A DNA stretch of 64,000 nucleotides from Eutypella sp. D-1 (taxonomy: Eukaryota > Ascomycota > Sordariomycetes > Xylariales > Diatrypaceae), in the NCBI GenBank assembly GCA_023313575.1, contig JAJTTP010000018.1, forward strand, positions 372,001-436,000, written 5' to 3'. Position numbers and translations under genes: made by a program. Of this stretch, positions 22,721 through 33,585 are shown piece by piece (position 1 is the stretch's first letter; the number at the start of each line of letters is the position of its first letter). The notes under the pieces are model-generated. The model did not search any database and had not been told where the DNA came from. It saw nothing but the letters and a program-made list of their open reading frames with translations.

Positions 22721-25084
22721 GTCGGCAATTTTCTCGAAAATATTCCAATTGCACGAGATTGTGTAGATGTAATTTATAAAAAAAAAAAAGGAATTTCGCA
22801 AAATCCTGTGGGCAAGATTGATAAAGCAGCAGAGAAAAAAAATCCTGAATGGAGGCTCCAAAATATGCGTTGTTGTACTGGTTGCTGTGTTGCTGTGGTG
22901 TTGTGTTTTTTTCGGTGTTGTCGGTGTTCTTCTTTGTTTGCGACCAAGAGGTAATAATGGAATTCCTCAATAAGGCGAAAGCGAGACGGATTTTAGCTCT
23001 AGGTAGCTACCTAGGTAGCAAAGCAGGGCAGCAAAGCAATTACCCATTACCCCAGGGATTGGGTTGCCGGGAAGCTTCCATGTTGTATGTGTGACCCTGT
23101 TGCGACCCTGCCATGACCCTGCCGTTACCCTGTTGTTACCGTTACCGCCGTCGCTGTCGCCATCGCCTGGTTTTCGGTGTGCTGCAATTCTGACTGGTTG
23201 CCTCCGCGAGCCCGACGCCGCACTAAAAACCGGGATCCTGGCCTTCTGCTCCTTGGGATCTCTTGGACATTCGGGGGAATGCGAGAAAGAAGTATCTTAT
23301 CTACTCTACTCTAAGAAGTAGTAGTAGTCGTAGTAGATGGTTGAATGGTTGGGCGGCCGACCAGTTTTTCGCAATGTTTACCCCGTACATAATACGCAAC
23401 AACCCCCGAGTACCTGTCTCGATCGATCCAGGCATTTGATTGACTGATTGATAGATTGATTGTACACGGAATTTCCATAATACCGGACGCATGTATGCAA
23501 GGGGATAGACAACTTGACACGCAAGAAAGAGAAACCCGGCGGAGGGGCAGGGCAAGTTTTAGGGGTCCGTGAGAGGGGGGGATTGGAAGGGGAAAAGATA
23601 ACTCACCATTTTTAGGAATCTTTTTTTTTTTGTCAAGTAAGTTGATCAAGAACAACAAGAGAAGAGAAATGCTTGGAGAGTGGTAAAGAGGCAAGGCAAA
23701 CACACAGATCAAAATTGTGTTGGTCAAGGAACGATATATGTTTTTTTATGTTTTTGTAAGAAAAGGAAAGACGGTGAAGGTAGGGGAGCTTCAGTTAGGT
23801 GGGAAAATAAGGAAAATAGAAAAATACTTTAAGTAAATCACAAAAGTCTCACATTTCCCCTATCTGTCAATATTGGATACATATACATTAGTACCTACCA
23901 GTTATCCAAGGACTGGCTGGCTGGCTGGTTACTGGCTGGTAGGTAAATATGCAATGCAATTCATAACTAAAGGTCAATGGAGCTTACCGTGTATGGCCTT
24001 GTGCCTGTGCCTGTCCCCCTCCTCTGCCCCCTTGTTGTAGCAGGTATGCGCTGGCTGGTTATGGGTCCTGTTTCGTTTCCCCCCAGTGGGGATATAATTG
24101 CCAGGGCAACCGCAACCCACTTGTATAACCTCCGGCGACAGGCTATACCGTGCCCCGCATTACCTAATTCGGTTATGCTCGAACTAAGCCTCACATGGAC
24201 TTGGGCAGATGAAGTCAATACTTCTTTGATGCATTAACTGGTTAAATGATTAAGAGAGCTTTAGAGGTATGCCTTCCAACGTTGACGTACTTGATAAAAC
24301 ACAGAATGTATCTGTTCTAGGCTTTGGAACAAGAAATGGTTATTCAAAAGTACCTATGCTTAAGTACTCAGAATTTCGAGGGTACAGATGGATTACCTGG
24401 AGAATCAATCACCTGGGCAGTTATCCAACATACCCCGACGAAACAGTTCATCTCCTTTCTGAACCTAGCCTTAACCCTAACCCTAACCCTGACCTTATAT
24501 AAACGTACGTGTAGCCTAGGTAAGACAAACGATAAGCTATGGTTTCAGGACACGGCCAGCTTCAGGAGCGGAGCATGACCTTCAGCATTTTCCATGTCCT
24601 GTCCGCAAAATAACATTAACTAACCAATCAGCAAGACCGAGACCAACATGTCCATCGTCAGGCTTCTGTTGAGCTGGTCGGCCAGTTATATGGATGATAC
24701 GGGTATCTGAGATGCTGAGATACATAATAGTGATGCTTGATGGGCAGAAGAGCGACTCACAATTCACCTGAACAGGAAACCATCCTAAAGGTCTAACTTA
24801 CATATCTACTAACAGAGTAAATATATAAGCAAAAAGCAGCTCCTAATAGGATACTGCATGACGTTCTAAAAGATCATCATCAAATATTCCCTTGGCCTTA
24901 CTGATTGGTACATGGGTCGTGTAGAATGGCGCCTTTTATTCATCACATATAAGAATCAAATAATCTCCCCAGTGATCGAGGTTTGGAGTCCGCTACACTA
25001 TCTTCCATATAGTCATGGCGAGCGACTGACGGTATAGAAAGAACAAACGCCTCCTCGCATCGTTCCCCAGACGATAGGGGCAAC
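22721..25084. other. Long intergenic region with telomere-like tract
   Basis: 2.4 kb with no supported gene between the cdc4 start and the 3' end of the BBE oxidase. It holds a TACCTAGGTA palindrome at 23008-23017, repeated GGCTG near 23920, T11 at 23621-23632, and an interstitial CCCTAA tract at 24471-24490 (listed separately). The 24800-25000 part is AT-rich. Confidence 0.5.
24471..24490 (+). repeat. Interstitial telomere-like repeat (CCCTAA)n
   Basis: Three TAACCC units followed by a TGACC variant. CCCTAA/TTAGGG is the standard telomere repeat of filamentous ascomycetes. It lies about 600 bp beyond the 3' end of the BBE oxidase gene. Confidence 0.85.
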
Positions 25085-27285
25085 TCAGACGCGACAAAGC
25101 CGTCCGTTCTGCGTCAGCACACCGTCGGTGGCCTCACTACGAACCTGCCAGCTCTCACTGCCCACGGCAGTGGTAGCGTAGAACAGGTCACGGGGATCGC
25201 GACGACGCTTGACACGCAGAAGGCGAGCGTAGTTCTCCTCGCCATAAAACTCCGTCTGCCAATTCTGCTCCATGGGATTCGCCTCATTCAAGTACGCGCC
25301 GCCGCCGTCCACCGCGGGCGCGACCGCGCGCCAGGGCGGCATAACCTCTTGATCAAGATGCCGCTGCAGCGCGCGCACTTCCGCAGGCGACGCCTCACTG
25401 TCCGCCGTGACTTCCGTGATCAAGTACGCGACGGCGTGACGCCAGGCGGGGGGCACGGCATTGTCGACGCGCAGCCGATTGCGCGGCGCCTGGTGGTATC
25501 CGACGATATTGCGGCCCTTTTCGAGGTGCGCGCGCAGCGCGGCGAAAGTGCGGTTGAAGTTGCCCCCCCGGGACGCGAAGCTCGACCGTGGGAATAGCCG
25601 GTTCGCTGGCATCACGTACGTGCCGACGGGGCCCTGGGTCCAGGCGGCGCGGAAGGCGGGCAGGAAGGCGTCGTGTTGCGTTGTGGTGACGGGGCGGGAG
25701 AACGGGATGTGCAGGGCGGCGAGGCGGGCGAACAGCGGGGCCACGAGCGCTTCGAACGAGGCGATCGTGTGGTTCGGCGCGAAGAACGGCACCATTTCGA
25801 ACCGGTAGGAGGAGGAATCCCGGTTGTTAAAGTTAGGAGTCACGTAGAAGTAGCCGTAGGTATGGGCGTCGGTGAATTCGATGAAGAGGTCGAGGTAGGC
25901 GCGCAGACCGGCGAAGAAGGTCTCCGCGCTCACGGCGTCCGAGGTCTCGAACGAGAAGAACGACGTCACGACCGGCAGCTTCGGGTGCGCGCGCACGATG
26001 GTCGACGTCACAACGCCGAAGGTGCCGCCGCCCCCGCCGCGCAGCGCCCAGAATAAGTCCGCGTTCTCGCCCCGCGACGCCGTTACGAATCGCCCGTCTG
26101 CCGTCACGACTTCGAACGCTAGGATCTGGTCCGCTGCCATCCCGTATAGCCCGCTTAGCGGCGTGTGCCCGCCGCCCTGCAGGTAGCCGCCGCCAAACCC
26201 GACGCTCTGCAGCAGGAGAGTGTTAGAGCAGTGCTATCTCAATATCGGATAGATCCAGCAGCACTTGCTTGCGTTCATTCAGGTCACTCACTCACTCACT
26301 GACTCACCTCAGCAATACCCCCAAGCACCGAGACATCATGCTCATGCGCGAACTCGTATGCCCGGAGTACAGTAACAGCAGGGCCGACCTTAACCGCCTT
26401 CCCCACATACGCATCATCACCGCCGCCGGGTTCGCGGTAGTGCGGGAGAAAGGCGATATCCCCGAGGTTATGGAGCCAGATGCTCAGGGCGCCGGCGCCG
26501 GCAGACTTGCCGAGGAAGCAGTGGCCCGTGTTCTTGATGACCAGCCGCAGGCCGGCGCGCCGCGCGAAGTTCACCGCTAGCTGCACCTGCGCCACCGTGC
26601 TCGCGTTCACCGCCGCTGCCGGGTACCCGCCGAGCGCGCACGTCGCGGTGCTGTTACCCCTGTGCGGGTTAACTGGCAGACATGTCCGTCCTTGCCAGAG
26701 CGGCCACATCACGGATGTCGGATCGCTTTCGCTGTTTTACGCACGCTGTTTAAGCCCCCCTGTGCATGGTGGGGTTGGTAACGGGGGTTATAGACAGACG
26801 TACTGCAGGTAAGCATCACTCCACCTGGCCGTGATATCCTCGCACTTCGTGGCGCTATGCTCGGCGCGGTCCGGGTAACACGGCGCGGCGAGCGGTATCG
26901 TCGGGATCAGCGCGTCGCCGCCGAGCAGCCGCGCGAACCGATCCCATGTCCTCTGCGACGGCCACTCGTCGTCTCCGGGGAAGACCTTGCATCTCCCCTG
27001 ATGATGATGATGATGGTGTCCACCCTGTGCTTCCCCGACCCCGTGGTCGAAGTCGAAGAGGCCGGCGTGCCCCGCCACTTCGGGATCGTGGCGCAGCCGC
27101 TCGATCACGCCGTCTGTCAGCTGCAGTGTCTCGTACTCGAAATACGCCGCCCCGGCGCTCGAGACCGCGCTGACCTTGGCCACGGCGGCTCCTTCGAGAG
27201 TTGCGTGCGCAGGAGCCACGTGTCTCAGGATCATCATCTGGGCTGCCGCCCAAGGCAAGCTGATGATACGCGCGGGACATTTCAT
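25085..27285 (-). CDS. FAD-linked oxidase with berberine-bridge (BBE) domain
   Basis: VAO/BBE-type flavoenzyme, usually secreted or in secondary metabolism, oxidising sugars, alcohols or alkaloid-like substrates. Three exons, 27285-26804, 26731-26308 and 26206-25085, with introns of 72 and 101 nt, give 675 residues. Visible landmarks: DPTSVMWPLWQGRTCLP at the start of the FAD_binding_4 domain, VIKNTGHCFLGKS with the likely FAD-linking His near residue 231, VGFGGGYLQGGGHTPLSG, FWALRGGGGGTFGVVTS, and C-terminal BBE motif YGEENYARLLRVKRRRDPRD ahead of LFYATTAVGSESW. The residue after the linking His is Cys where Asp is usual. The N-terminus has only a weak hydrophobic stretch, so either the signal peptide is poor or an upstream exon is missed. 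A six-His run encoded by CAT repeats lies near residue 90. No adjacent biosynthetic genes are seen. Confidence 0.88.
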
Positions 27286-28328
27286 ATTCGATCGTGAGGT
27301 AAAGCACTCTCAGCTAGCTACTATACTTTTCCCCCTCAAATTACCAGACCTGAGCTCAGGGCTAGGCATGGGGATGCCATACATATATACATATGGGAGC
27401 CAATCCTTTTCGCGCACTGCGACGCTTCCCCCCTCCTTGCCCTACCATGCCGTGCCGAGAAAGAAAAGGGGGGGGGGGGGTCCCGATGTAACCCCCCGCA
27501 ATACGACCCAACTATGTACCGGTTCATGTAGATGGGGTACGGGATGAGGGCATGGGCATGGGCAAGGGCGGCAAATTCAGCCGCGGGGAAACCTGTTAAA
27601 AAAAAACCCCCCAACGAGCGTCACCTCATCCTATAGGTATGTGTAAGAATTCCTGCTTGGATCTCCCCGTACGTCATGGCGCGTCGTGTGGCTGCTGCTG
27701 CTGCGACTTACGTATGGAAGAGAAACCTGAGGGCCGGCGGCGGATGATCCTATAATATGCGTAGGTAAGTATGTGTGAGTAACCCCACCCCCTGGCTGGC
27801 TGGCTATATGAGCTGTTTTACTTTCCCGAGGTCTCCCTTTTTCCCGGTACAGCGGGCGAATAAGAGTGTAACTAAGTATACAAGAGGAGTATCACTTCAT
27901 ATGGTGGTCTTATTTATTTTTCTGGTATGTAATTGGGGGGCGTTCGTAGATAAAGGAGGAGTATAATCCCGAGTTTGAAGAAAAAAAATGAACTGATTTT
28001 GCTAATGTTCGTACTACTTGGGAAGATAGATGATAATGAGTCCTATATCGAGTTTGTCTTGTTTTTTGGGGGGAGGAACTTCCTTAAAGCCCTTTGCTTG
28101 ATCCGCGTGGAAAAAAGAGGAAGATGTTTTTTGGGTCACGAGAATAAGTGAGACGGGGTACAGATATCTCTAGATAGATTCAATGACTACCACTTAAGAC
28201 TCTGCGTGGCACCTAAAAACGAAACTGTCCGTATAAAACCCGGCCCTAAGCTGGAAGGGTTCTATTGAGTTGCATGCATGCATAGCCATCTTATCCATGC
28301 CCCCGAAAGAACCCCCCCGAGATTCTAT
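27286..28328. other. Intergenic with G13 tract
   Basis: 1 kb between the BBE oxidase start and the MED4 stop. It contains a 13-nt G tract at 27468-27480, A9 followed by C6 near 27598-27612, a GCTGCTGCTGCTGC run near 27690 and GGCTGG repeats near 27795. No supported gene. Confidence 0.5.
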
Positions 28329-29499
28329 CTAATCATCGTCATCGTCGAAACTAGTGATGAATTGGAACTGCTTCTTCTCGCCAGCGACGGGACTCGAGGC
28401 GGAGGCAGAGGCGGCGGCAGCGGCGCTGCCCCTCCGACGAGCCTCCTCGTCATCAGCAGCCTGCTGCTGTTGCTGCTGCTGCTGCTGCTGAGCGCGCTGC
28501 CTCTCCAACTCAGCGGCACGGAGGCGCGCAGCGGCCTGCTGTTCCTCGCGGGCCTTGCGCTCCTGCTCTTCGCGCCGCTCCTCCTCCTCCTTCAGCTCGC
28601 GCTCCCTTCTCGCCCGCTCCTCCGGATCGTAGCCCTCCGGGTCGACACCGCGGTCCGCCAGGAACGCGAGAGCCGCCAGCGAGCCGCCCCGCACCCCGTC
28701 CTCCGTCGGCCACGGCGCGAATTCCATCTGCAGGTGCGGGTTCAGGTGCGCTGTCAACTGCTCGGGAAGCGTCGTGTGCGCGTTTGTGTTGTTTGCGTTT
28801 GCGCTGTCCCCGTTGCCGCCTGCTGCTGTTGTCGTGCCCCCTGCCGGTGTCGCTGCGACGGATGATGAGGCCGGGTCTGGCTCGGTGGTATGGCCCGCCG
28901 GCTGCGTTCCGTTGGATTGTACACCGTTGGGCGTTGCGGCCGCTGCTGCTGCTGCCGGAGTGGTGGCAGTGGCACCCGCATCCGGCGGGTTTCCCAGCGA
29001 CGAGTCGGCGGTAGGGACGGCGGGGATATCAGCGGTGCCGCCGCCGCCATTCGCGATGCCGGCGGGCGGGATGGTCGTCTTGCTGATCATGCGCGCGTAC
29101 CGGAGGAGCTCATCGTACTTGATATGATAATAGGGGCGATCCTCGGGAAAGACGGTGGCGGGGGTGGAAACCAACTCCTTGCGCGTGTTGGCCAGCAGCC
29201 GCAGCGTATCCTTGATCTGCGTGTCCAGGCTCGCGGAGGCGGTCCGGAGTTCCTGTAGACGGCGGTAGTTGGACTGGTGGGTTTGCACTGTAGTAGCGGC
29301 AGTAGCTGTCAGCGTGTATTTTCTCTTCATCTTTTGCCCGTAATTACGTACGCTCTTCCAGGCCCTTCCCTAACTCGGCGTCGGCGGCCACGAGATCCTG
29401 GGCGGAGGGTATCGAGGGGTTGTATTTGGCTATGGAATCGACGAGGGTACTAAGGGCCCTCTCGACGCGATCGAACCGGATATCTAACTGCTTGTCCAT
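28329..29499 (-). CDS. MED4: Mediator complex subunit 4
   Basis: Subunit of the Mediator middle module, bridging transcription factors and RNA polymerase II. Two exons, 29499-29352 and 29287-28329, with a 64-nt intron (GTACGT...CTACAG, phase 1), give 368 residues. The N-terminal coiled-coil starts MDKQLDIRFDRVERALSTL and continues across the intron as EELQTHQSNYRRLQELR. The family hallmark follows: PYYHIKYDELLRYARMISKT, then TIPPAG. The C-terminal half is low complexity: Ala/Thr/Gly-rich linker, PWPTEDGVRGGSLA motif, a Glu/Arg-rich helix, eleven consecutive Gln, and an Asp-rich end. Divergently arranged with QCR10, 552 bp between start codons. Confidence 0.93.
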
Positions 29500-30051
29500 T
29501 TTTGGGGTTTGGTGTGGTAGGTAGAGTTTGTTGCTGAATTGCGGTAGTTGAGCTGCGTATGATGTAGTTAGTGAAGGGAGTTGCTTTGTTCAAGGGAGAG
29601 AGCTTTCTAGGTTACCTTAAAGCCTTGGAAGACCTACTTAGGTAGCTTCAATGCCTCCAAGGCCCGATAAATCCAACGCGGGTTTAAGTGGGTAGCCCAG
29701 CTAGATAAGCTAACTAGAGTAGGCCTAGCACATTATGTTAATGTCCATTGCGGGAAGATACATACCTCGGGATCTCCCATCGTGGCTTGTCAGGCAATTA
29801 TTTGTGGCTTAGCAACTAATCATTCTCCCCCAACCGGCTTCAACCGATTTCCAAGAGAGAGAAACCCGCTAACGTAGTAGGGACCGAATGTTCTCATGTT
29901 GCGCAACAAAAACATAAAAAAGTGTAACCGACGACGCCAAACCCACTCACGAATACGACAACTGCGACAAACGACCACCGAAGCTCAATTGAAGCTCTCA
30001 ACTTACACTTCTCTTTGTCCGCATATTATTACATTACATACACAAACGAAA
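29500..30051. promoter_or_regulatory. Shared MED4/QCR10 divergent promoter region
   Basis: The 552 bp between the two divergent start codons must contain both 5' leaders and core promoters. A CCTACTTAGGTAG element, a one-mismatch version of the window's recurrent TACCTAGGTA palindrome, lies at about 29632-29645. No defined factor site is claimed. Confidence 0.5.
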
Positions 30052-30925
30052 ATGCCACAGTTAGCGTCAGAGTTAGTAGTACGTTCCCCCAGTCCCCCCC
30101 CTCCTTAGAATAGTTACGGCTTCGTCTTTGCGACCACCCACCCTCACGTTGACGATAATGAATGATGTGGATGTTGTGTGAGCTTTGTTCAGCTAAACTA
30201 ACCTCAACCGTGATAACAGCAAGGGCTGCGGTCTTACAAGAGCCCGTACGGACCAAAGTGAGTTTTTTTTTTTTTGGAGCAGCAAGCCGATCCGATCCGA
30301 TCCTTAGGTTCTGTTCCGTTCCGAGATCACCGCCCCCTTCGGCCGTCGTCGGGCAGGGATATCCGGTTTTCCTCGAAAGAAAGCATGCGGCAACATCCCC
30401 AACGATGCTATGGGGACCGAACAGGCTGGGAGGGGAGCTGCGATCTTGAAAAATGGGCACTATACCACCACCACCTTGCCAGTCACGAGTAAAGGAAGGA
30501 AGGAAGGAGTACAGCCACGCTGACGACGTAACTCTCGTTTTTCAAAAAATTAGGTATCACCCGCAACCGAACGTCGCGGGATTCACCGTGAAGCAAGCTA
30601 CCCAACTGTAAGAGGAATTCCCCCCGTCTACGCCTCCTTCCTCCCACCACCCACCGAAAATCCTACACCCTTGACTAACCCCATATCGGGCAGCGGCCTC
30701 AAGTCCGGCTTCTTCGGCGGCGTCGCCTTCTTCGCCGTCATCTTCTACGCCTCTGGCATCCCCCGCGTCCAGCGCGATGTCCTGCAGAAGATCCCCTTCA
30801 TCGGCGGAAACTTCGTCCATGAGATCCCGGCTTCTGACAACGTGAGTCCCCTAACACCCCCCCCCCCCGTCTTTCTTTTTTTCTTTCTCTCCTCTCTAAC
30901 TTAACAACGCTTATAGCCCTTCTAA
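30052..30925 (+). CDS. QCR10: Cytochrome bc1 complex subunit 10 (QCR10-like)
   Basis: Small single-span subunit of ubiquinol-cytochrome c reductase (complex III) in the mitochondrial inner membrane. I reconstruct five exons: 30052-30078, 30220-30257, 30554-30607, 30694-30841 and 30917-30925, giving 91 residues. All four introns have GT donors (GTACGT, GTGAGT, GTAAGA, GTGAGT) and AG acceptors, and phases match. The spliced protein contains SYKSPYGPKYHPQPNVAGFT, a transmembrane helix in GFFGGVAFFAVIFYASG, then IPRVQRDVLQKIPFIGG and terminal EIPASDNPF. The last exon is 9 nt, coding Pro-Phe-stop. Assignment rests on the helix plus the PRVxxD...IPF pattern. The first 9-codon exon is the least certain. 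Confidence 0.85.
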
Positions 30926-31740
30926 ACACCTCTCTCCCTCCGCATCGACGATACCACATACAAATGGTACGATGGGTTTTTAAAACAGGAGCCGGCGACT
31001 TGGGGTGTTGTACGTGTACCTTGTGGCGTGGATGTAGAGGCCTTAGACGGACAGACACAGATGAGATAGACCCCTCCCCTACATGCTTGCATGCATTTAG
31101 GAGAGAAACATAAACAAACCACCAAAAATACACAAAAAAAGACAACCTTCATATACTAAAAAGAGTTCCCGGGTAGACGATGGTATATCTGGTTCTTGAT
31201 TTTTTGTGACATCATTCGTTGCATGGTGCGAAAGTGCGTGGTTTATAGCTATAAACTGACCCGAGCCACAAACTTGGATACAACACCGTGCCAAGAAGAA
31301 GAAGAGGAGGAAGAGGAAGAAAAGAAGAAAAAGGAAGTTCTATTGCATGCATGCTCTATTATGGCACTACCTACCAACACCACTCCCACTGCCCCCTTTT
31401 TATCGCCGCCAATGGTGATGATGACAGTGATATAATACATAGCATATGTACACGTCTTTTTTTATTCTTGATTCTTCTTCTTTTGCATCTTTTGCAGCCA
31501 CAGCACCGCACCGCACTGCACCATCCACATCACATTGCCCTTGAAGGTTAGGTGTCGTGCCAAGTTCAAGTCAAGTCACCTACTATGCTGCCTGACGCAC
31601 CTTCTATCCCTACCTCCCTGTCTCCCCTCCCTCCCTTAACTTTATTTTATTGTAAATAACCTCCCTTTTTTTTTCTAACGTCAGTACCCTGCCCATACCA
31701 TACCATCTATACCCGACGCAGCGTAACAACACGAGAACAC
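30926..31740. other. Convergent intergenic with purine-rich tract
   Basis: Between the converging ends of QCR10 and dihydroorotate dehydrogenase. A GAA/GAG-rich tract lies at 31301-31337 and T-rich stretches at 31455-31490 and 31660-31675. No supported gene. Confidence 0.5.
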
Positions 31741-33585
31741 TCACGCCTTCGGGGACTCCTCCTTCCTCCCCGCCGCCATCTCCTCCCTCATCTCCTTCTT
31801 CATCCTCGTGACGGTGCCAGCGCCGCCGTACACGAGACCCGTGTAAACCATAGCGACGTCGGCGCCGGCGTTGAGGACGCGGAGGGCCTGGTGGCCCGTA
31901 CTGATGCCGCCCGTGGCCCAGATGGTCTTGGGGTGCTGCTGCTCGGCGCCACCGGCGGGATCGTTGTCGTGGCCCGCGGCTACGGCGGCGACGGCGGCGG
32001 TGGCGGAGGCCGACACCGGTTCCCCTTCCGACGTCGGAGTTGTGTGCGCCGCGCCCTTCTTGGACGTCGGGCTCGTGTCTTCGACCATGCCCGTGATCGT
32101 GCCCTCGATACCGGCGAGGCTGGCGTCCACGGCCTCGTCATCGACGCCGGGTTGCGCGGGGCCGGCCGTGAGGAGGGTAGACGAGGAACTACTACCAGCC
32201 CCCAGGGCCTGTGCGTCGAGCATTTTCCGGTATCGGCGGACGAGGTCCTCGGTGCGGGCGAACAGGAGGGGGCCGGAGTATCCGCCGGTCTCGGCGAGGG
32301 CGGCCTGTTCGCGGGCGGAGAGCTGGATGCCGGGGGGCACGACGCCGACGCGGCGCTTGGTAGTGTTGCCGACAATGATGCCGTCGACGCCGCTGGCGCG
32401 CACCGCCTGCACGATGCCCTCGATCTGGGCGTCCTCGTCCTCGTCGGGCGACACCTTGACCAGGACGCGCGGCTTCTCGCGACGCTCCGCCCGCCGCGCT
32501 TCTTCGACTACGCCGCCGAGGATCCGCGCCAGCGGCTCCGCCGCCTGCAGGTCCCGCAGTCCCGGCGTGTTCGGGCTGCTCACGTTCACCACCAGCACGT
32601 CGGCGTACGGTGCCAGCCGCCGCACGCAGTAGACGTAGTCGCGCTGCACGGCCGCCACGTCCCGCTCGTCGGTCTCCTTGTTCTTGGCGATCTGCACGGC
32701 GAGGATGCGGCCCGGGATCAGGCTACCGGGCGGCACGCCGGCCGTGCCGTCCAGGACCTCGGACTCGGTCAGGCCGGCGCTCCGGGCGAACCGGCGCACG
32801 CGGTCGCGCAGCCGGCGCGCCATGTCGTCGGCGCCGTGCGAGTTGAGCCCGTACCGGTTGACGAGGCCGTCGAGCATGGGCACGCGGAACATGCGGGGGC
32901 GCGGGTTCCCCGGCTGCGCGAGCGGCGTGCACCCGCCGACCTCGACGACGGAGGCGCCCAGCGCGAACAGGGCATCCGGGATCTCGGCGTGCTTGTCGAG
33001 GCCGGCCGAGATGCCGATCGGGTTCGCGAGTTGCGTGCCGAACACTTGGACGGAGATGTCAGGGCCCTGGCTGTCAGCCGAGGGGGACGGCCGCTCCCGC
33101 GGGTGCAGGCCCAGATCGTATAGAATCCTCATCGCGGCGACGGACGCATTGTGGGCATCTTCGGCATCGGGGAACAGGGTGCGCAGGAGCGGCGGAATGA
33201 CGTAGCGGTGGATGAAGGCGCGGGTATCTGTCGCATAGATGTAGACGAGGTAGCCGGTGGCGGCGAGAGAGACGGCGTAGAGGAGAGCTTTCGCCCGGGA
33301 TCCCGAGGGAGGTGCCCTTGCTGCGGGGGCGGTCGTAGAAATTTGGGAGGCTTGCGAGGAAGACGAAGAAGAAGAAGACGAAGAAGAAGACGCTGCTGCG
33401 CTCGAGGCTGAATCCGAAACAGAAGAGGAAGAAGCATGTCGTACGCTAGTAGTGGTGCCGGAACTGGAGTTTGAAAGTAATCGCTGAGTATGGCTGGCGG
33501 GAAATCTTCTCGTTATAATGAATGGACTGCTGCTCCTCTGCGCTGTCAGTAGCAGACGACGAGCAATACGTTGTGTGGTGGCCAT
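31741..33585 (-). CDS. Dihydroorotate dehydrogenase, mitochondrial class 2
   Basis: FMN flavoenzyme of the mitochondrial inner membrane that oxidises dihydroorotate to orotate with ubiquinone, the fourth step of UMP synthesis (Neurospora pyr-1 equivalent). Single exon, 614 residues. An Arg/Ser-rich targeting peptide (MATTQRIARRLLL), a Ser-rich linker and a membrane helix (ALLYAVSLAATGYLVYIYA) precede the barrel. The barrel shows GISAGLDKHAEIPDALF, YGLNSHGADDM, the class-2 catalytic-Ser segment VNVSSPNTPGLRDLQ near 331-345, LVKVSPD, and the phosphate site WATGGISTGHQALRVLNAGA. An 85-residue low-complexity insert (about 463-548) separates the last barrel strands, making it longer than most relatives. 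A 410-codon antisense frame at 31891-33123 is a codon-bias shadow. Confidence 0.95.
   Translation of the reverse strand: MATTQRIARRLLLTAQRSSSPFIITRRFPASHTQRLLSNSSSGTTTSVRHASSSSVSDSASSAAASSSSSSSSSSSSQASQISTTAPAARAPPSGSRAKALLYAVSLAATGYLVYIYATDTRAFIHRYVIPPLLRTLFPDAEDAHNASVAAMRILYDLGLHPRERPSPSADSQGPDISVQVFGTQLANPIGISAGLDKHAEIPDALFALGASVVEVGGCTPLAQPGNPRPRMFRVPMLDGLVNRYGLNSHGADDMARRLRDRVRRFARSAGLTESEVLDGTAGVPPGSLIPGRILAVQIAKNKETDERDVAAVQRDYVYCVRRLAPYADVLVVNVSSPNTPGLRDLQAAEPLARILGGVVEEARRAERREKPRVLVKVSPDEDEDAQIEGIVQAVRASGVDGIIVGNTTKRRVGVVPPGIQLSAREQAALAETGGYSGPLLFARTEDLVRRYRKMLDAQALGAGSSSSSTLLTAGPAQPGVDDEAVDASLAGIEGTITGMVEDTSPTSKKGAAHTTPTSEGEPVSASATAAVAAVAAGHDNDPAGGAEQQHPKTIWATGGISTGHQALRVLNAGADVAMVYTGLVYGGAGTVTRMKKEMREEMAAGRKEESPKA

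Noticed and set aside
24471..24490. A chromosome end
   Set aside because: Only about three and a half CCCTAA units, with genes continuing on both sides. It is interstitial.
31891..33123. 410-codon plus-strand frame antisense to dihydroorotate dehydrogenase
   Set aside because: It is rich in Gly/Arg/His/Val without motifs and exists because GC-biased third positions of the real gene remove stops on the other strand.
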